Position numbers and translations under genes: made by a program. DNA of 44,104 nucleotides, taken from the NCBI GenBank assembly GCA_045588675.1, contig JAZNER010000007.1:1-44104 (forward strand), in the 5' to 3' direction. The notes beneath the pieces were generated by a model. It did not search any database. It was not told where the DNA came from and saw only the letters and a program-made list of their open reading frames with translations. Source of the DNA: SVTX01 sp045588675 (GTDB lineage: Bacteria > Bacillota > Clostridia > Oscillospirales > CAG-272). Shown one piece after another: positions 17,682 to 24,722 of the stretch (position 1 is its first letter; every line of letters starts with the position of its first letter).

Positions 17682-17779
17682 TTTTCTATTTATCCTTGAT
17701 TTCGCAAATAGTGTCCGCGGCATTAACCCGAGAGGGCAACATAAGATTTGTTCTCGGCAATATTTTCTTCTTCGTTTTT

Positions 17780-17935
17780 TCAATCAAATTCAGGAAAGCA
17801 AAGCAAAAAGTAGCCGCACTCGTCGCAACAACACTCAAAACCCTGCTCTCCGTTGCCAAGACAGGCGGCAGGCTCTTCGGGCATAAGCTCTACTCCTGTA
17901 ATATCGATTACCTTTTTTTGAATATTCTTGCTCAT
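17780..17935 (-). CDS. 51-residue Cys-rich microprotein
   Basis: A small protein with six cysteines in the C-terminal half (25, 35, 36, 37, 40, 46), arranged C-N9-CCC-N2-C-N5-C, suggesting a metal site. The N-terminus (SKNIQKKVIDITGVEL) looks structured and acidic/hydrophobic. The start is ATG at 17935, preceded by AGGGGG about 6 nt upstream, and begins just after the terminator of the structured RNA on the same strand. I do not recognise the family with certainty. Its codon pattern and good ribosome binding site support a real gene. It could be expressed by readthrough from the RNA promoter. Confidence 0.65.
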   Translation of the reverse strand: MSKNIQKKVIDITGVELMPEEPAACLGNGEQGFECCCDECGYFLLCFPEFD

Positions 17936-17955
17936 ATATCCCCCTATCAGAATAT

Positions 17956-17984
17956 AAAAAGTGCGCCAACCGAAGTCAGCGCAC
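17956..17984 (-). terminator. UUCG-tetraloop terminator of the structured RNA
   Basis: On the minus strand, GTGCGCTGAC-TTCG-GTTGGCGCAC forms a 10-bp stem with two G-U pairs and a UUCG tetraloop, followed by five Ts. It ends about 20 nt before the microprotein start codon. Confidence 0.88.
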
Positions 17985-18166
17985 AAAAACGCAAATTCCA
18001 GTTGTCGCCAAACAAACTATATACAGACCCTTGTATTCGACAATACTAATAGGTGTACAGAATTTGCATTTTATCAAATTCATCACCTATTATTGTTGCC
18101 AAAAAAGGGTATCAGTAACCCTAAAAGCAAAATACACGCATAGACTATATATTTAGTTTGTTTGGC
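17956..18166 (-). ncRNA. Structured RNA, 6S RNA-like (candidate ssrS)
   Basis: A rod-like RNA predicted from pairing. The 5' end (18166-18154, GCCAAACAAACTA) pairs perfectly with 18019-18007, closing the molecule. Inside is an open region with a small GGGT/ACCC hairpin on the 5' side. Then comes a long apical arm, 18096-18084 with 18040-18055 and a 3-nt bulge, capped by GAATTTG/CAAATTC (18081-18075 with 18066-18060). A closing stem at the very 5' end, an asymmetric central bubble and one apical arm are the 6S RNA plan, and a mature length of about 160 nt is near that class. Transcription starts at a near-consensus promoter and ends at a UUCG terminator. Identity as 6S is inference; it could be another structured RNA. 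Confidence 0.65.
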
Positions 18167-18172
18167 ATCTTT

Positions 18173-18201
18173 ATTATATCACAGTTTTTGCCGTTTGTAA
18201 A
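18173..18201 (-). promoter_or_regulatory. Strong sigma-A promoter of the structured RNA
   Basis: On the minus strand, TTTACA (18196-18201), a 17-bp spacer and TATAAT (18173-18178), with an extended -10 TG. The predicted start is at or near 18166, exactly where the closing stem begins. Confidence 0.9.
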
Positions 18202-18305
18202 TATATTTAGCAAAATTTTGCAAAATCAGCTTGCGGGAAGAAGCTCGTTTTTGCGGACAAGCGCTTCATTTGTGGATACAAACACCAATATTCATTAGAC
18301 AAAAA

Positions 18306-18344
18306 AACAAAAATACGGCATACCTCTTCAAGATATACCGTATT
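18306..18344 (-). terminator. Rho-independent terminator after the lysyl-tRNA synthetase gene
   Basis: On the minus strand a stem of about 11 bp (AATACGGTATA against TATGCCGTATT with one G-U) is followed by a long T-rich tract. It lies about 60 nt downstream of the synthetase stop codon. The rest of the gap 18202-18305 shows no gene. Confidence 0.85.
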
Positions 18345-18401
18345 CTTGTAAAGCTGTCCTTCAGAGAACGGCTCTAAGGCATTCCTTTTTTGTAGCCTAT
18401 A

Positions 18402-20447
18402 TTAATGAATTTGTGTTCCCTCGGGAACCATATCATCAACGAAAATTACCTTACAGCCACAAGCATTATTTGACGCCGCGAGGAGCATACCGTTGCTCGT
18501 CACGCCTGTAATTCTTGCAGGCTCAAGGTTCGCAATCACAATAATCTTTTTGCCGACAAGCTCTTCGGGTGTGTAGTCGTGCTTAATGCTCGACACTATA
18601 ACTCTCTCGCCTACACCGTCAGACAATGTAAGCTTGTAGCAGGAGTGAGATTTTCTGATTTCCTGACACTTTAAAATCTTGCATACGCGCAAGTCAAGCT
18701 TTGAGAAATCGTCAAGGCTTACCTTTTCTTCCTTGATAGGCTCAACAGGGTCAGGCTCTCCGTAAACCTTTTCTTCAACTACGGGCTCTGCATTGAGGGC
18801 GCTTTCAATCTGCTTTTCCTCTTCTGTCTGCGCGTAAGAGAAATCAAGCAATCCCACAAATCTTTCTTTTTCAATAGCATAAAGGAAAAGATAAAGTCTT
18901 GGGCCCTGCTCCTTGTCGATAAGAAGCTTATAAACTGTCTTGAAGAACTTGCCCTGAATTGTCTTAAGCTCCTTCTGGTCGGTCACATCAGGATAGATAG
19001 CCTTTGGAATTGCATAAAGCTCGGCATTAAGAGAATCAAGCGAGTAATCTTCATTTGTAAGGTATTTGTGAAGAGCTGAAATCTGTTCTTTTTCTTTCTC
19101 GTCAAGAGCTTCCCAAACCTCAAAGTTTCTTGTTCTGCGGAGCTTATTTACCTGTTCGGGAGCGCACTGCTCAAGCCAGAATTTAGCTCTGTCAAGTCGG
19201 TCTGCAAACTGCTCATACTTATAAGGAGTTCCGATTTTCTCAAAAACCGTTTCGAGCATAGGAACATTAAAGTCAACTATCGAGCCGAGCTGAACGAGCA
19301 GCGACATAGGCACTGTTTCAAGCTCTCTTCCTTCAATCTCGCAGTTGTACATAACCGCGCTGTTGTATTCGCTCGCGTTGCCTGCCTTATATTCGGTGTA
19401 CATTTTGTCAAATTCAAAATACTGACGCAGAATTCCGTCGTCAAAGCAGAAATCAAACGCCTTTACAGGCTCTGTTTTTGAGTAGAGCCACAAAATAATC
19501 TCAGGCTGATAAAGCTTCAAGAGTGTGTCGGGAGTTAAGTTAAGACCTGATGAGCTTGACATCTTGCCCGCAACGCCCTTTATTCCGATAAATTCATAGC
19601 CCTGATAAATCGGAGCCTCGTGATTATAAATCTTTTTAGCAATAACCTTTGAGTTATTGTATGAGCCCGTCGGTGCAGAGTGGTCCTTTCCGCCCGGCTC
19701 AAAATCAACCTGCTCATATTTCCAACGCATTGCCCAGTCAACCTTCCAGCCAAGCTTGCAGTTGAAGTTTTCAAGGAAATTGAAGTGACCTTTGTGTCCG
19801 CAGCGACAGGTATATTCAGCTTCTGTACAGTCCTCATTTACAGAAGTAATCGTTGTGAAGTCGGTGTGACATTCGGGACAGAAGATGCTGACAGGGTAGT
19901 ATGCCGCCTTTTCAGCGTCGTGCTCAGCCTGTCTTTCTTCCTCACTCTTTGTCTTATCCTTGGTTTTGAAGGAGTCGAGAATTTCAAAAATCTCTCCGCG
20001 GCGGCGCAAAGCCTCAATCAAGTCGGGAGTATATTTGCCCGAGCGGTACATATCTGCCTGATAACGACAGTCAAGCTCAATTCCAAACGGCTCAATGCCA
20101 CGCAAAAATTCTTCTTCAAAATGCTTTGCATAGTTTTCGTGACAGCCCCAAGGGTCGGGCATATCAACATAAGGACAGCCGATATATTTGTCGTACGCAT
20201 CGCCTACTACCGCCTGTACATTCGCGGGAATTTTACGGCAACGATCAAACTCGTCCCAAGATATAAGCAGCTTAGCCTTTTTCCCCATCTTTTTGAGTGC
20301 TTTTACGACAAAATAGGGCGTAGCTACATCACGGAAATTACCTATGTGTACCGAGCCCGAGGGACTAATTCCCGCCGCGCAAACATATTCTTCCTTCTGG
20401 GGATTGCGCTCTATTATTCTTTGCGCAATTTCTTCTGACCAATGCAT
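18402..20447 (-). CDS. lysS: Class I lysyl-tRNA synthetase with fused C-terminal tRNA-binding OB domain
   Basis: A 681-residue enzyme that charges tRNA-Lys using the class I Rossmann fold rather than the usual bacterial class II enzyme. The HIGH-type motif is SPSGSVHIGN (28-37), the KMSKS-type motif is GKMSSS (294-299), and a four-Cys element (Cys190, 193, 214, 216) probably binds zinc. The class I LysRS part is followed by an Asp/Glu-rich linker. From about 576 to the end there is a Trbp111/MetG-C-type OB fold (LDDFSKLDLRVCKILKCQ, VIANLEPARITGV, SNGMLLAAS). Free-standing class I LysRS is usually near 500-550 residues, so the extension is an added domain. It has its own promoter and terminator. 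Confidence 0.93.
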   Translation of the reverse strand: MHWSEEIAQRIIERNPQKEEYVCAAGISPSGSVHIGNFRDVATPYFVVKALKKMGKKAKLLISWDEFDRCRKIPANVQAVVGDAYDKYIGCPYVDMPDPWGCHENYAKHFEEEFLRGIEPFGIELDCRYQADMYRSGKYTPDLIEALRRRGEIFEILDSFKTKDKTKSEEERQAEHDAEKAAYYPVSIFCPECHTDFTTITSVNEDCTEAEYTCRCGHKGHFNFLENFNCKLGWKVDWAMRWKYEQVDFEPGGKDHSAPTGSYNNSKVIAKKIYNHEAPIYQGYEFIGIKGVAGKMSSSSGLNLTPDTLLKLYQPEIILWLYSKTEPVKAFDFCFDDGILRQYFEFDKMYTEYKAGNASEYNSAVMYNCEIEGRELETVPMSLLVQLGSIVDFNVPMLETVFEKIGTPYKYEQFADRLDRAKFWLEQCAPEQVNKLRRTRNFEVWEALDEKEKEQISALHKYLTNEDYSLDSLNAELYAIPKAIYPDVTDQKELKTIQGKFFKTVYKLLIDKEQGPRLYLFLYAIEKERFVGLLDFSYAQTEEEKQIESALNAEPVVEEKVYGEPDPVEPIKEEKVSLDDFSKLDLRVCKILKCQEIRKSHSCYKLTLSDGVGERVIVSSIKHDYTPEELVGKKIIVIANLEPARITGVTSNGMLLAASNNACGCKVIFVDDMVPEGTQIH

Positions 20448-20496
20448 ATTTAAAATCCTTTCTCGATTTTTACATCTTTACAAAATTATTCATTAT

Positions 20497-20525
20497 ATTT
20501 TATCACATTTTTAAGTCTTTGTCAA
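20497..20525 (-). promoter_or_regulatory. Sigma-A promoter for class I lysS
   Basis: On the minus strand, TTGACA (20520-20525), 17-bp spacer and TAAAAT (20497-20502) with an extended -10 TG. The leader is only about 45 nt, so there is no T-box. Confidence 0.85.
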
Positions 20526-20598
20526 TAAGGATTGACTTATTTTGAAAAAATCAAGCCCTTCTTGCCGACGCCTATTTTTGTTTAGCCGCCGAGAGCTA

Positions 20599-21435
20599 TT
20601 ACATCTCTTGCAGAGGAACGCTCAAATGCTCGTTTTTGCTACCCTTTTTATAATCGCTTGGCGACACGCCCATCTGCTTGATAAATGCGCGGTTGAAGGT
20701 GCGCAGAGTGCTAAATCCCGCGTTACTGCTTACCTCTGTTATGTTAAGGTTGGTTGTTCTCAAAAGCCTGCACGCCTCACTTATGCGCAGGGAATTGATG
20801 TAATCGTTAAATCGAATTCCGATTTTGTCGCTGAACAGATGAGATATGTAATAACGGCTCAAATGAAGCTCTTTTTCAAGCGTTGGGAGTGAGATTTCAC
20901 CTGTAAAATGCTGTGAGCAAAACTGAACGATAACTTTTAGTGATTGGTGGTCCTCATTTTTTATCGAGCGCAAGCTGGTCATTTCAAGAATTTCGCTGAA
21001 AAAGGCAAGAACATAGCCTCGAATTAAGGTTTCCTTGTAATTCTTCGGAAAGCTTTTGGCTTCGCTCAAGCTTTTTATCAAAGAGGTCAGCCTCTCGTTT
21101 TTGTAAGCATCCTTAACAACAGGATTTTCGGGCTCTTCGTTGGCGATTTTACTTGAAAGCTCAGGGGTTATATCGGGGTTCAAGATAAACAGATCATATT
21201 CGGGCGCTTCGGTCAAATCGACAAAGCGGTGTATCTTGTTAGGAAACACCACAAGCATTTCTCCGTCGGAGAGCAGGTGAGGCTCGGAATCGATATAGGC
21301 CTGCATTTTTCCCTTGCGCATATAAACTATCTCAATATGATAATGAAGGTGGGCAGAGCATTGGAGAGGTGTTTTGTGATTATTGTCATCTCTGTAATAA
21401 AAGTCGTCTGTCTTTTTTTCGTATCTTATATCCAT
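20599..21435 (-). CDS. AraC family transcriptional regulator
   Basis: A 278-residue regulator with an N-terminal cupin-type ligand domain (YHIEIVYMRKGKMQAYIDSE, with SDGEMLVVFPNKIHRF after it). The C-terminal two-helix-turn-helix DNA-binding domain spans about 175-270: LHLSRYYISHLFSDKIG, INSLRISEACRLLRTTNLNI, and the second helix pair VSSNAGFSTLRTFNRAFIKQMG. Such regulators usually sense sugars. It is divergent from a lipoprotein gene and has no sugar transport or catabolism genes beside it, so its regulon is likely elsewhere. The short gap to lysS (20448-20598) holds the lysS promoter. Confidence 0.92.
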   Translation of the reverse strand: MDIRYEKKTDDFYYRDDNNHKTPLQCSAHLHYHIEIVYMRKGKMQAYIDSEPHLLSDGEMLVVFPNKIHRFVDLTEAPEYDLFILNPDITPELSSKIANEEPENPVVKDAYKNERLTSLIKSLSEAKSFPKNYKETLIRGYVLAFFSEILEMTSLRSIKNEDHQSLKVIVQFCSQHFTGEISLPTLEKELHLSRYYISHLFSDKIGIRFNDYINSLRISEACRLLRTTNLNITEVSSNAGFSTLRTFNRAFIKQMGVSPSDYKKGSKNEHLSVPLQEM

Positions 21436-21519
21436 ATTAATCCTTTCATCGCTGGGCGCATTGTAAATCTCTCCGCAACGGACAAGTCATTACAGCACGA
21501 ACAAAGCGAAACAACGACT

Positions 21520-21541
21520 GACAAAAATAGCAATTTTTGTC
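21520..21541. promoter_or_regulatory. Inverted repeat in the araC-type leader
   Basis: A 9-bp perfect inverted repeat GACAAAAAT/ATTTTTGTC with a 4-nt spacer. It begins about 7 nt downstream of the predicted start of transcription of the AraC gene. It could be an autoregulatory operator or a leader hairpin. Confidence 0.45.
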
Positions 21542-21554
21542 TTGATATATTTAA

Positions 21555-21583
21555 ATTATATCACACCTCGTCACATTTGGCAA
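21555..21583 (-). promoter_or_regulatory. Sigma-A promoter for the AraC regulator
   Basis: On the minus strand, TTGCCA (21578-21583), 17-bp spacer and TATAAT (21555-21560) with an extended -10 TG. Confidence 0.75.
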
Positions 21584-21617
21584 GACATCTTTTCAGATTT
21601 TTTTAAAAATAATCATT

Positions 21618-21647
21618 TTGGCACTCTGATTTGACATATAATACAAT
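21618..21647 (+). promoter_or_regulatory. Possible promoter for the lipoprotein gene
   Basis: TTGGCA (21618-21623), 18-bp spacer, TACAAT (21642-21647). An overlapping TATAAT lacks a matching -35. It lies back to back with the AraC promoter. Confidence 0.45.
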
Positions 21648-21682
21648 TAATCGCAGTTTGATTTTAGTGGGAGGGGAATGTA

Positions 21683-22219
21683 ATGAAAAAACACTGTGCA
21701 ATTTGCAAATTAGCAATATTTGTCTTATTATGTGTCGTTTTTATGTGCTCGTGCGACAGAGGCGGGGGAATTGATTATTTTGCATATACGAATTCTAAAT
21801 TTAGCGTCGAAATTGAAGGGAATATAGACAATACTGCCTTCTCGGCAAACGCTTATTATAATCCCAATGCTGCCGACGGGGAGGTTTTGGCGTGTATTGA
21901 ATACTCCGCACCTCAGTCACTCGCGGGCATCGTTGTTAATCTTTACCCCGATGGCAAAACAAGCGCGCGTCTTGGCGAGATCGTAATTTCAGGCACTGAT
22001 GTCACGGCTATGCTTGAGCCTGTTTTTATTATTGTGCCGAAGGGCGATTATTCTGAAATAAAAAAAGACGGAGAGGATAATATACTATGTAAGTTTTCTT
22101 TTTCTGACGGAGAGCTTGTCTATACTTTTGACAAAGGCTTCAAGTATCCCAAAAAAATTGAAGGCAGGAAGCGCGAGCAAGGTTACCTTATAAAAATCAA
22201 TTCTTTTGCACAAAAATAA
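21683..22219 (+). CDS. Hypothetical lipoprotein
   Basis: A 178-residue secreted protein with a signal peptide (KKHCAICK followed by a hydrophobic stretch to residue 23) and a lipobox around MCSC, with Cys24 the likely lipidated residue (Cys22 is the alternative). The mature part looks beta-rich (FAYTNSKFSVEIEGN, FSFSDGELVYTFDKGFKYP). I do not recognise the family. It is well supported as a gene by a GGGAGGGG ribosome binding site and the signal sequence. It is divergent from the AraC gene and precedes the transketolase operon, which has its own promoter. Confidence 0.75.
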   Translation: MKKHCAICKLAIFVLLCVVFMCSCDRGGGIDYFAYTNSKFSVEIEGNIDNTAFSANAYYNPNAADGEVLACIEYSAPQSLAGIVVNLYPDGKTSARLGEIVISGTDVTAMLEPVFIIVPKGDYSEIKKDGEDNILCKFSFSDGELVYTFDKGFKYPKKIEGRKREQGYLIKINSFAQK

Positions 22220-22261
22220 CAAAAAGGGGCGCAAAAATAGTTATAAAACTCTTTTTTCTCA

Positions 22262-22290
22262 TTGACATTCATATTTGTTTGTAGTATAAT
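22262..22290 (+). promoter_or_regulatory. Consensus sigma-A promoter for the split transketolase operon
   Basis: TTGACA (22262-22267), 17-bp spacer and TATAAT (22285-22290), a perfect match in all three parameters. The leader is about 30 nt and carries GAAAGGA. Confidence 0.92.
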
Positions 22291-22325
22291 ATAATAAATA
22301 AAAGTCTTTTGAAAGGACAAGAATA

Positions 22326-23156
22326 ATGGAAAAAACAAGAATTGACGAATTATCGCTAATTGCCGAAAAAATCCGACTTGGTATAATTGAGGCAACTCAC
22401 TCAGCAGCTTCGGGACACCCAGGCGGCTCACTCTCTATTGCCGACATTCTGGCATATCTTTATTTCGAGGAAATGACAGTTTATCCCGACGACCCCAAAA
22501 ACCCCGACAGAGATAGATTTGTCCTTTCAAAAGGACATACGGCTCCTGCTCTCTACTCGGCGCTTGCGCTTAAGGGCTTCTTCCCCTTTGAAGAGCTTAA
22601 AACTCTCCGTCAGCACGATTCTCGCTTGCAGGGCCACCCCGATATGAAGGGAACTCCAGGCGTTGACATGACAACAGGCTCTCTCGGTCTTGGCATTTCC
22701 GCCGCCGCTGGAATGGCGCTCGCCGCAAAGCTTGATAATAAGGATTACAGAGTTTATACAATACTTGGGGACGGCGAGAGCGAGGAAGGACAGGTTTGGG
22801 AAGCTTCTATGTTTGCGAACTATAACAAGCTTGACAACCTCTGCGTAATTGTTGACTACAACCGTCTTCAGATCGACGGTCCCGTTGCCGACATTGTCAA
22901 CCCCGCGCCCTTTGAGCCAAAGCTCGAAGCATTCGGATACAATGTAATTACAATTGACGGACATAATTTTGAAGAGATTGACGCGGCTTTCAAGGCGGCT
23001 AAGGCTTGCAAGGGAAGACCGACTGCAATCGTAGCTAACACAGTTAAGGGCAAGGGCGTTTCCTTTATGGAGGATAAGGTAAATTGGCACGGAAGCGCGC
23101 CAAAGGATCCCGATTACGAAATTGCAGTAGCCGAAATCAAGGCGAGAATGAATTAA
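22326..23156 (+). CDS. Transketolase, N-terminal (TPP-binding) subunit
   Basis: A 276-residue subunit equal to the first half of transketolase, which moves two-carbon units between sugar phosphates in the non-oxidative pentose phosphate pathway. The thiamine diphosphate motif GDGESEEG starts at 148 and runs to the conserved Asn at 179. SAASGHPGGSLSIADIL (26-42) and LSKGHTAPALYSAL (68-80) hold the conserved active-site histidines. The pyrimidine-binding half is the next gene, 15 nt downstream. Splitting is common in Clostridia and archaea, so it is not a frameshift. Confidence 0.94.
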   Translation: MEKTRIDELSLIAEKIRLGIIEATHSAASGHPGGSLSIADILAYLYFEEMTVYPDDPKNPDRDRFVLSKGHTAPALYSALALKGFFPFEELKTLRQHDSRLQGHPDMKGTPGVDMTTGSLGLGISAAAGMALAAKLDNKDYRVYTILGDGESEEGQVWEASMFANYNKLDNLCVIVDYNRLQIDGPVADIVNPAPFEPKLEAFGYNVITIDGHNFEEIDAAFKAAKACKGRPTAIVANTVKGKGVSFMEDKVNWHGSAPKDPDYEIAVAEIKARMN

Positions 23157-23171
23157 GGAGGATAGAGGACA

Positions 23172-24110
23172 ATGGCAGAAAAGATTGCAACAAGAGAAGC
23201 ATACGGCAAAGCACTCGTTGAGCTTGCCGACAAATACGACTATGTAGTTCTCGACGCCGACTTAGCAGAGGCTACAAAGACAATATACTTTAAAAAAGCT
23301 TATCCCGAAAGATTTTTCGACTGCGGAATTGCAGAGGGTAATATGATTTCGACAGCGGCAGGCTTGGCGGCGGCAGGAAAGGTGGCGTTTGCTTCATCCT
23401 TCGCTATGTTTGCGGCAGGCAGAGCCTTTGAGCAGGTAAGAAACAGTGTGGGATACCCTCACTTGAATGTAAAAATCGGTGCAACTCACGCAGGTATTAC
23501 TGTCGGTGAGGACGGTGCAACTCACCAATGCCTTGAGGATATTGCTCTTATGAGAACAATTCCGGGTATGACGATCATCAACCCGTCTGACGCGGTTGAG
23601 GCAAAGGCGGCAGTTGAAGCGGCAATTACAACCTACGGCCCATTCTACATGAGATTTGGTCGCTATGCCGTTGAGGTGATCAACGACAGACCCGATTACA
23701 AGTTTGAGCTTGGCAAGGGTGTTCTTCTTCGCGACGGCAAGGATGTGACCATTGTGGCAACAGGCATTATGGTGTCTATGGCGCTCGAAGCGGCAGAAAT
23801 GCTTAAAGCCGAAGGAATTGATGCAAGAGTAATCAATATACATACGATAAAGCCTATTGACGCGGAGATTATTATCAAGGCGGCACGAGAAACCGGTGCT
23901 ATCGTTACAGCAGAAGAGCACAATGTTATCGGTGCGCTTGGCTCTGCGGTTGCAGAGGTCGTTTGTGAGAATTGCCCTGTTCCGATGCTTCGCGTAGGCG
24001 TTGAGGACAGATTTGGAAAATCAGGCAAGGTTCCTCCGCTTCTTGAAGAATACGGACTTACTGCAGAAAATATCGCGGATAAGGCAAGAAAAGCCGTTAA
24101 GATGAAATAA
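23172..24110 (+). CDS. Transketolase, C-terminal subunit
   Basis: A 312-residue subunit with the pyrimidine-binding and C-terminal domains of transketolase. The proton-relay Glu is in GIAEGNM (Glu55), followed by FASSFAMFAAGRAFEQVRNSVGYP and THAGITVGEDGATHQ, with the C-terminal domain from about 185. It has its own AAGGAGG ribosome binding site and partners with the upstream subunit. Its TAA stop is the first unit of a seven-fold in-frame TAA repeat. Confidence 0.95.
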   Translation: MAEKIATREAYGKALVELADKYDYVVLDADLAEATKTIYFKKAYPERFFDCGIAEGNMISTAAGLAAAGKVAFASSFAMFAAGRAFEQVRNSVGYPHLNVKIGATHAGITVGEDGATHQCLEDIALMRTIPGMTIINPSDAVEAKAAVEAAITTYGPFYMRFGRYAVEVINDRPDYKFELGKGVLLRDGKDVTIVATGIMVSMALEAAEMLKAEGIDARVINIHTIKPIDAEIIIKAARETGAIVTAEEHNVIGALGSAVAEVVCENCPVPMLRVGVEDRFGKSGKVPPLLEEYGLTAENIADKARKAVKMK

Positions 24111-24166
24111 TAATAATAATAATAATAATATTTGTGTTGCAACAATGCCGCAACACAAATATTATT
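24108..24166. repeat. TAA microsatellite running into a 17-bp hairpin
   Basis: The stop codon of the transketolase C subunit is repeated seven times in frame (24108-24128). The end of the repeat forms one arm of a perfect 17-bp inverted repeat (24124-24140 with 24150-24166, 9-nt loop). No T run follows on either strand, so it is not a typical terminator. Confidence 0.75.
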
Positions 24167-24179
24167 GAATTAAACAGAA

Positions 24180-24213
24180 AAAGCTCGGAGATTTCTCCGA
24201 GCTTTATTTTATT
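24180..24213. terminator. Bidirectional terminator between tkt and the GNAT gene
   Basis: Eleven-bp stem AAAGCTCGGAG/CTCCGAGCTTT with an ATTT loop and T-rich tracts on both strands. It serves the transketolase operon on the plus strand and the mnmE-ymdB-GNAT unit on the minus strand, overlapping the GNAT stop codon. Confidence 0.88.
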
Positions 24214-24722
24214 ATTCTTTCATACGCCACTCTCTCGTCGCCGTTTTCAAGATAAATCACTCCGCAATAGACAAAACCGTGCTTTTCGAGCATTTTTCTC
24301 ATAACAATATTTCCCCTGTGGGTATCTATTCGCAAGGATTTTTTCCCCGATGCTTTCGCGAAGTTGCAAGCATAATCAATAATTGCGGTCGATATTCCCT
24401 GACCTCTTTTTTCAAGCGAAATTGCCACGCGGTGAATTGCTATGTAGCTCTGCTCGCCTGTAATCCACTCACCCTCATAGATTTTGTCATATGTCGGCTC
24501 GCCGCAAGAGAGCAGGGCAAAGGTGGCGAATAGCTTTCCTTCAAGCTCCGCACAATAGGATTGCTCTCTGTCAATATCATTTTCAATTACAGAGCGCGAC
24601 GGGTATCCGTTTTGCCATTGGTCAATTCCAAGCGCCTTGATTGTTCCTCTCGCCTCATCAAAAATTGATAAAAGCGCGGGAATGTCGCTCTTTTTTGTTT
24701 TTCTTATTATCATACTATCCAT
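24204..24722 (-). CDS. GNAT family N-acetyltransferase
   Basis: A 172-residue acetyl-CoA-dependent acetyltransferase. The N-terminal MIIRKTKKSDIPALLSIFDEAR is the typical beta1-alpha1 region. The acetyl-CoA loop is in RVAISLEKRGQGISTAIIDYA (a Q/RxxGxG/A pattern), and the C-terminal MLEKHGFVYCGVIYLENGDERVAYER is the usual closing strand pair. The substrate is unknown. Its start codon overlaps the ymdB stop by one base (TGATG), so it is translationally coupled. A second Met four codons in is a possible alternative start. Confidence 0.9.
   Translation of the reverse strand: MDSMIIRKTKKSDIPALLSIFDEARGTIKALGIDQWQNGYPSRSVIENDIDREQSYCAELEGKLFATFALLSCGEPTYDKIYEGEWITGEQSYIAIHRVAISLEKRGQGISTAIIDYACNFAKASGKKSLRIDTHRGNIVMRKMLEKHGFVYCGVIYLENGDERVAYERIIK

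Noticed and set aside
17682..17779. Coding or RNA element between the C26 hydrolase and the microprotein
   Set aside because: Only a weak CCGAG/CTCGG pairing with a large loop is present; nothing was convincing enough to annotate.
18271..18279. DnaA box TGTGGATAC
   Set aside because: Only one 8/9 match is present in the gap, with no cluster, no A/T-rich unwinding element pattern and no dnaA, so it is not evidence for oriC.
22326..24110. Transketolase as a frameshifted single gene
   Set aside because: Each half has its own start, ribosome binding site and complete domain; split transketolase is normal in Clostridia.
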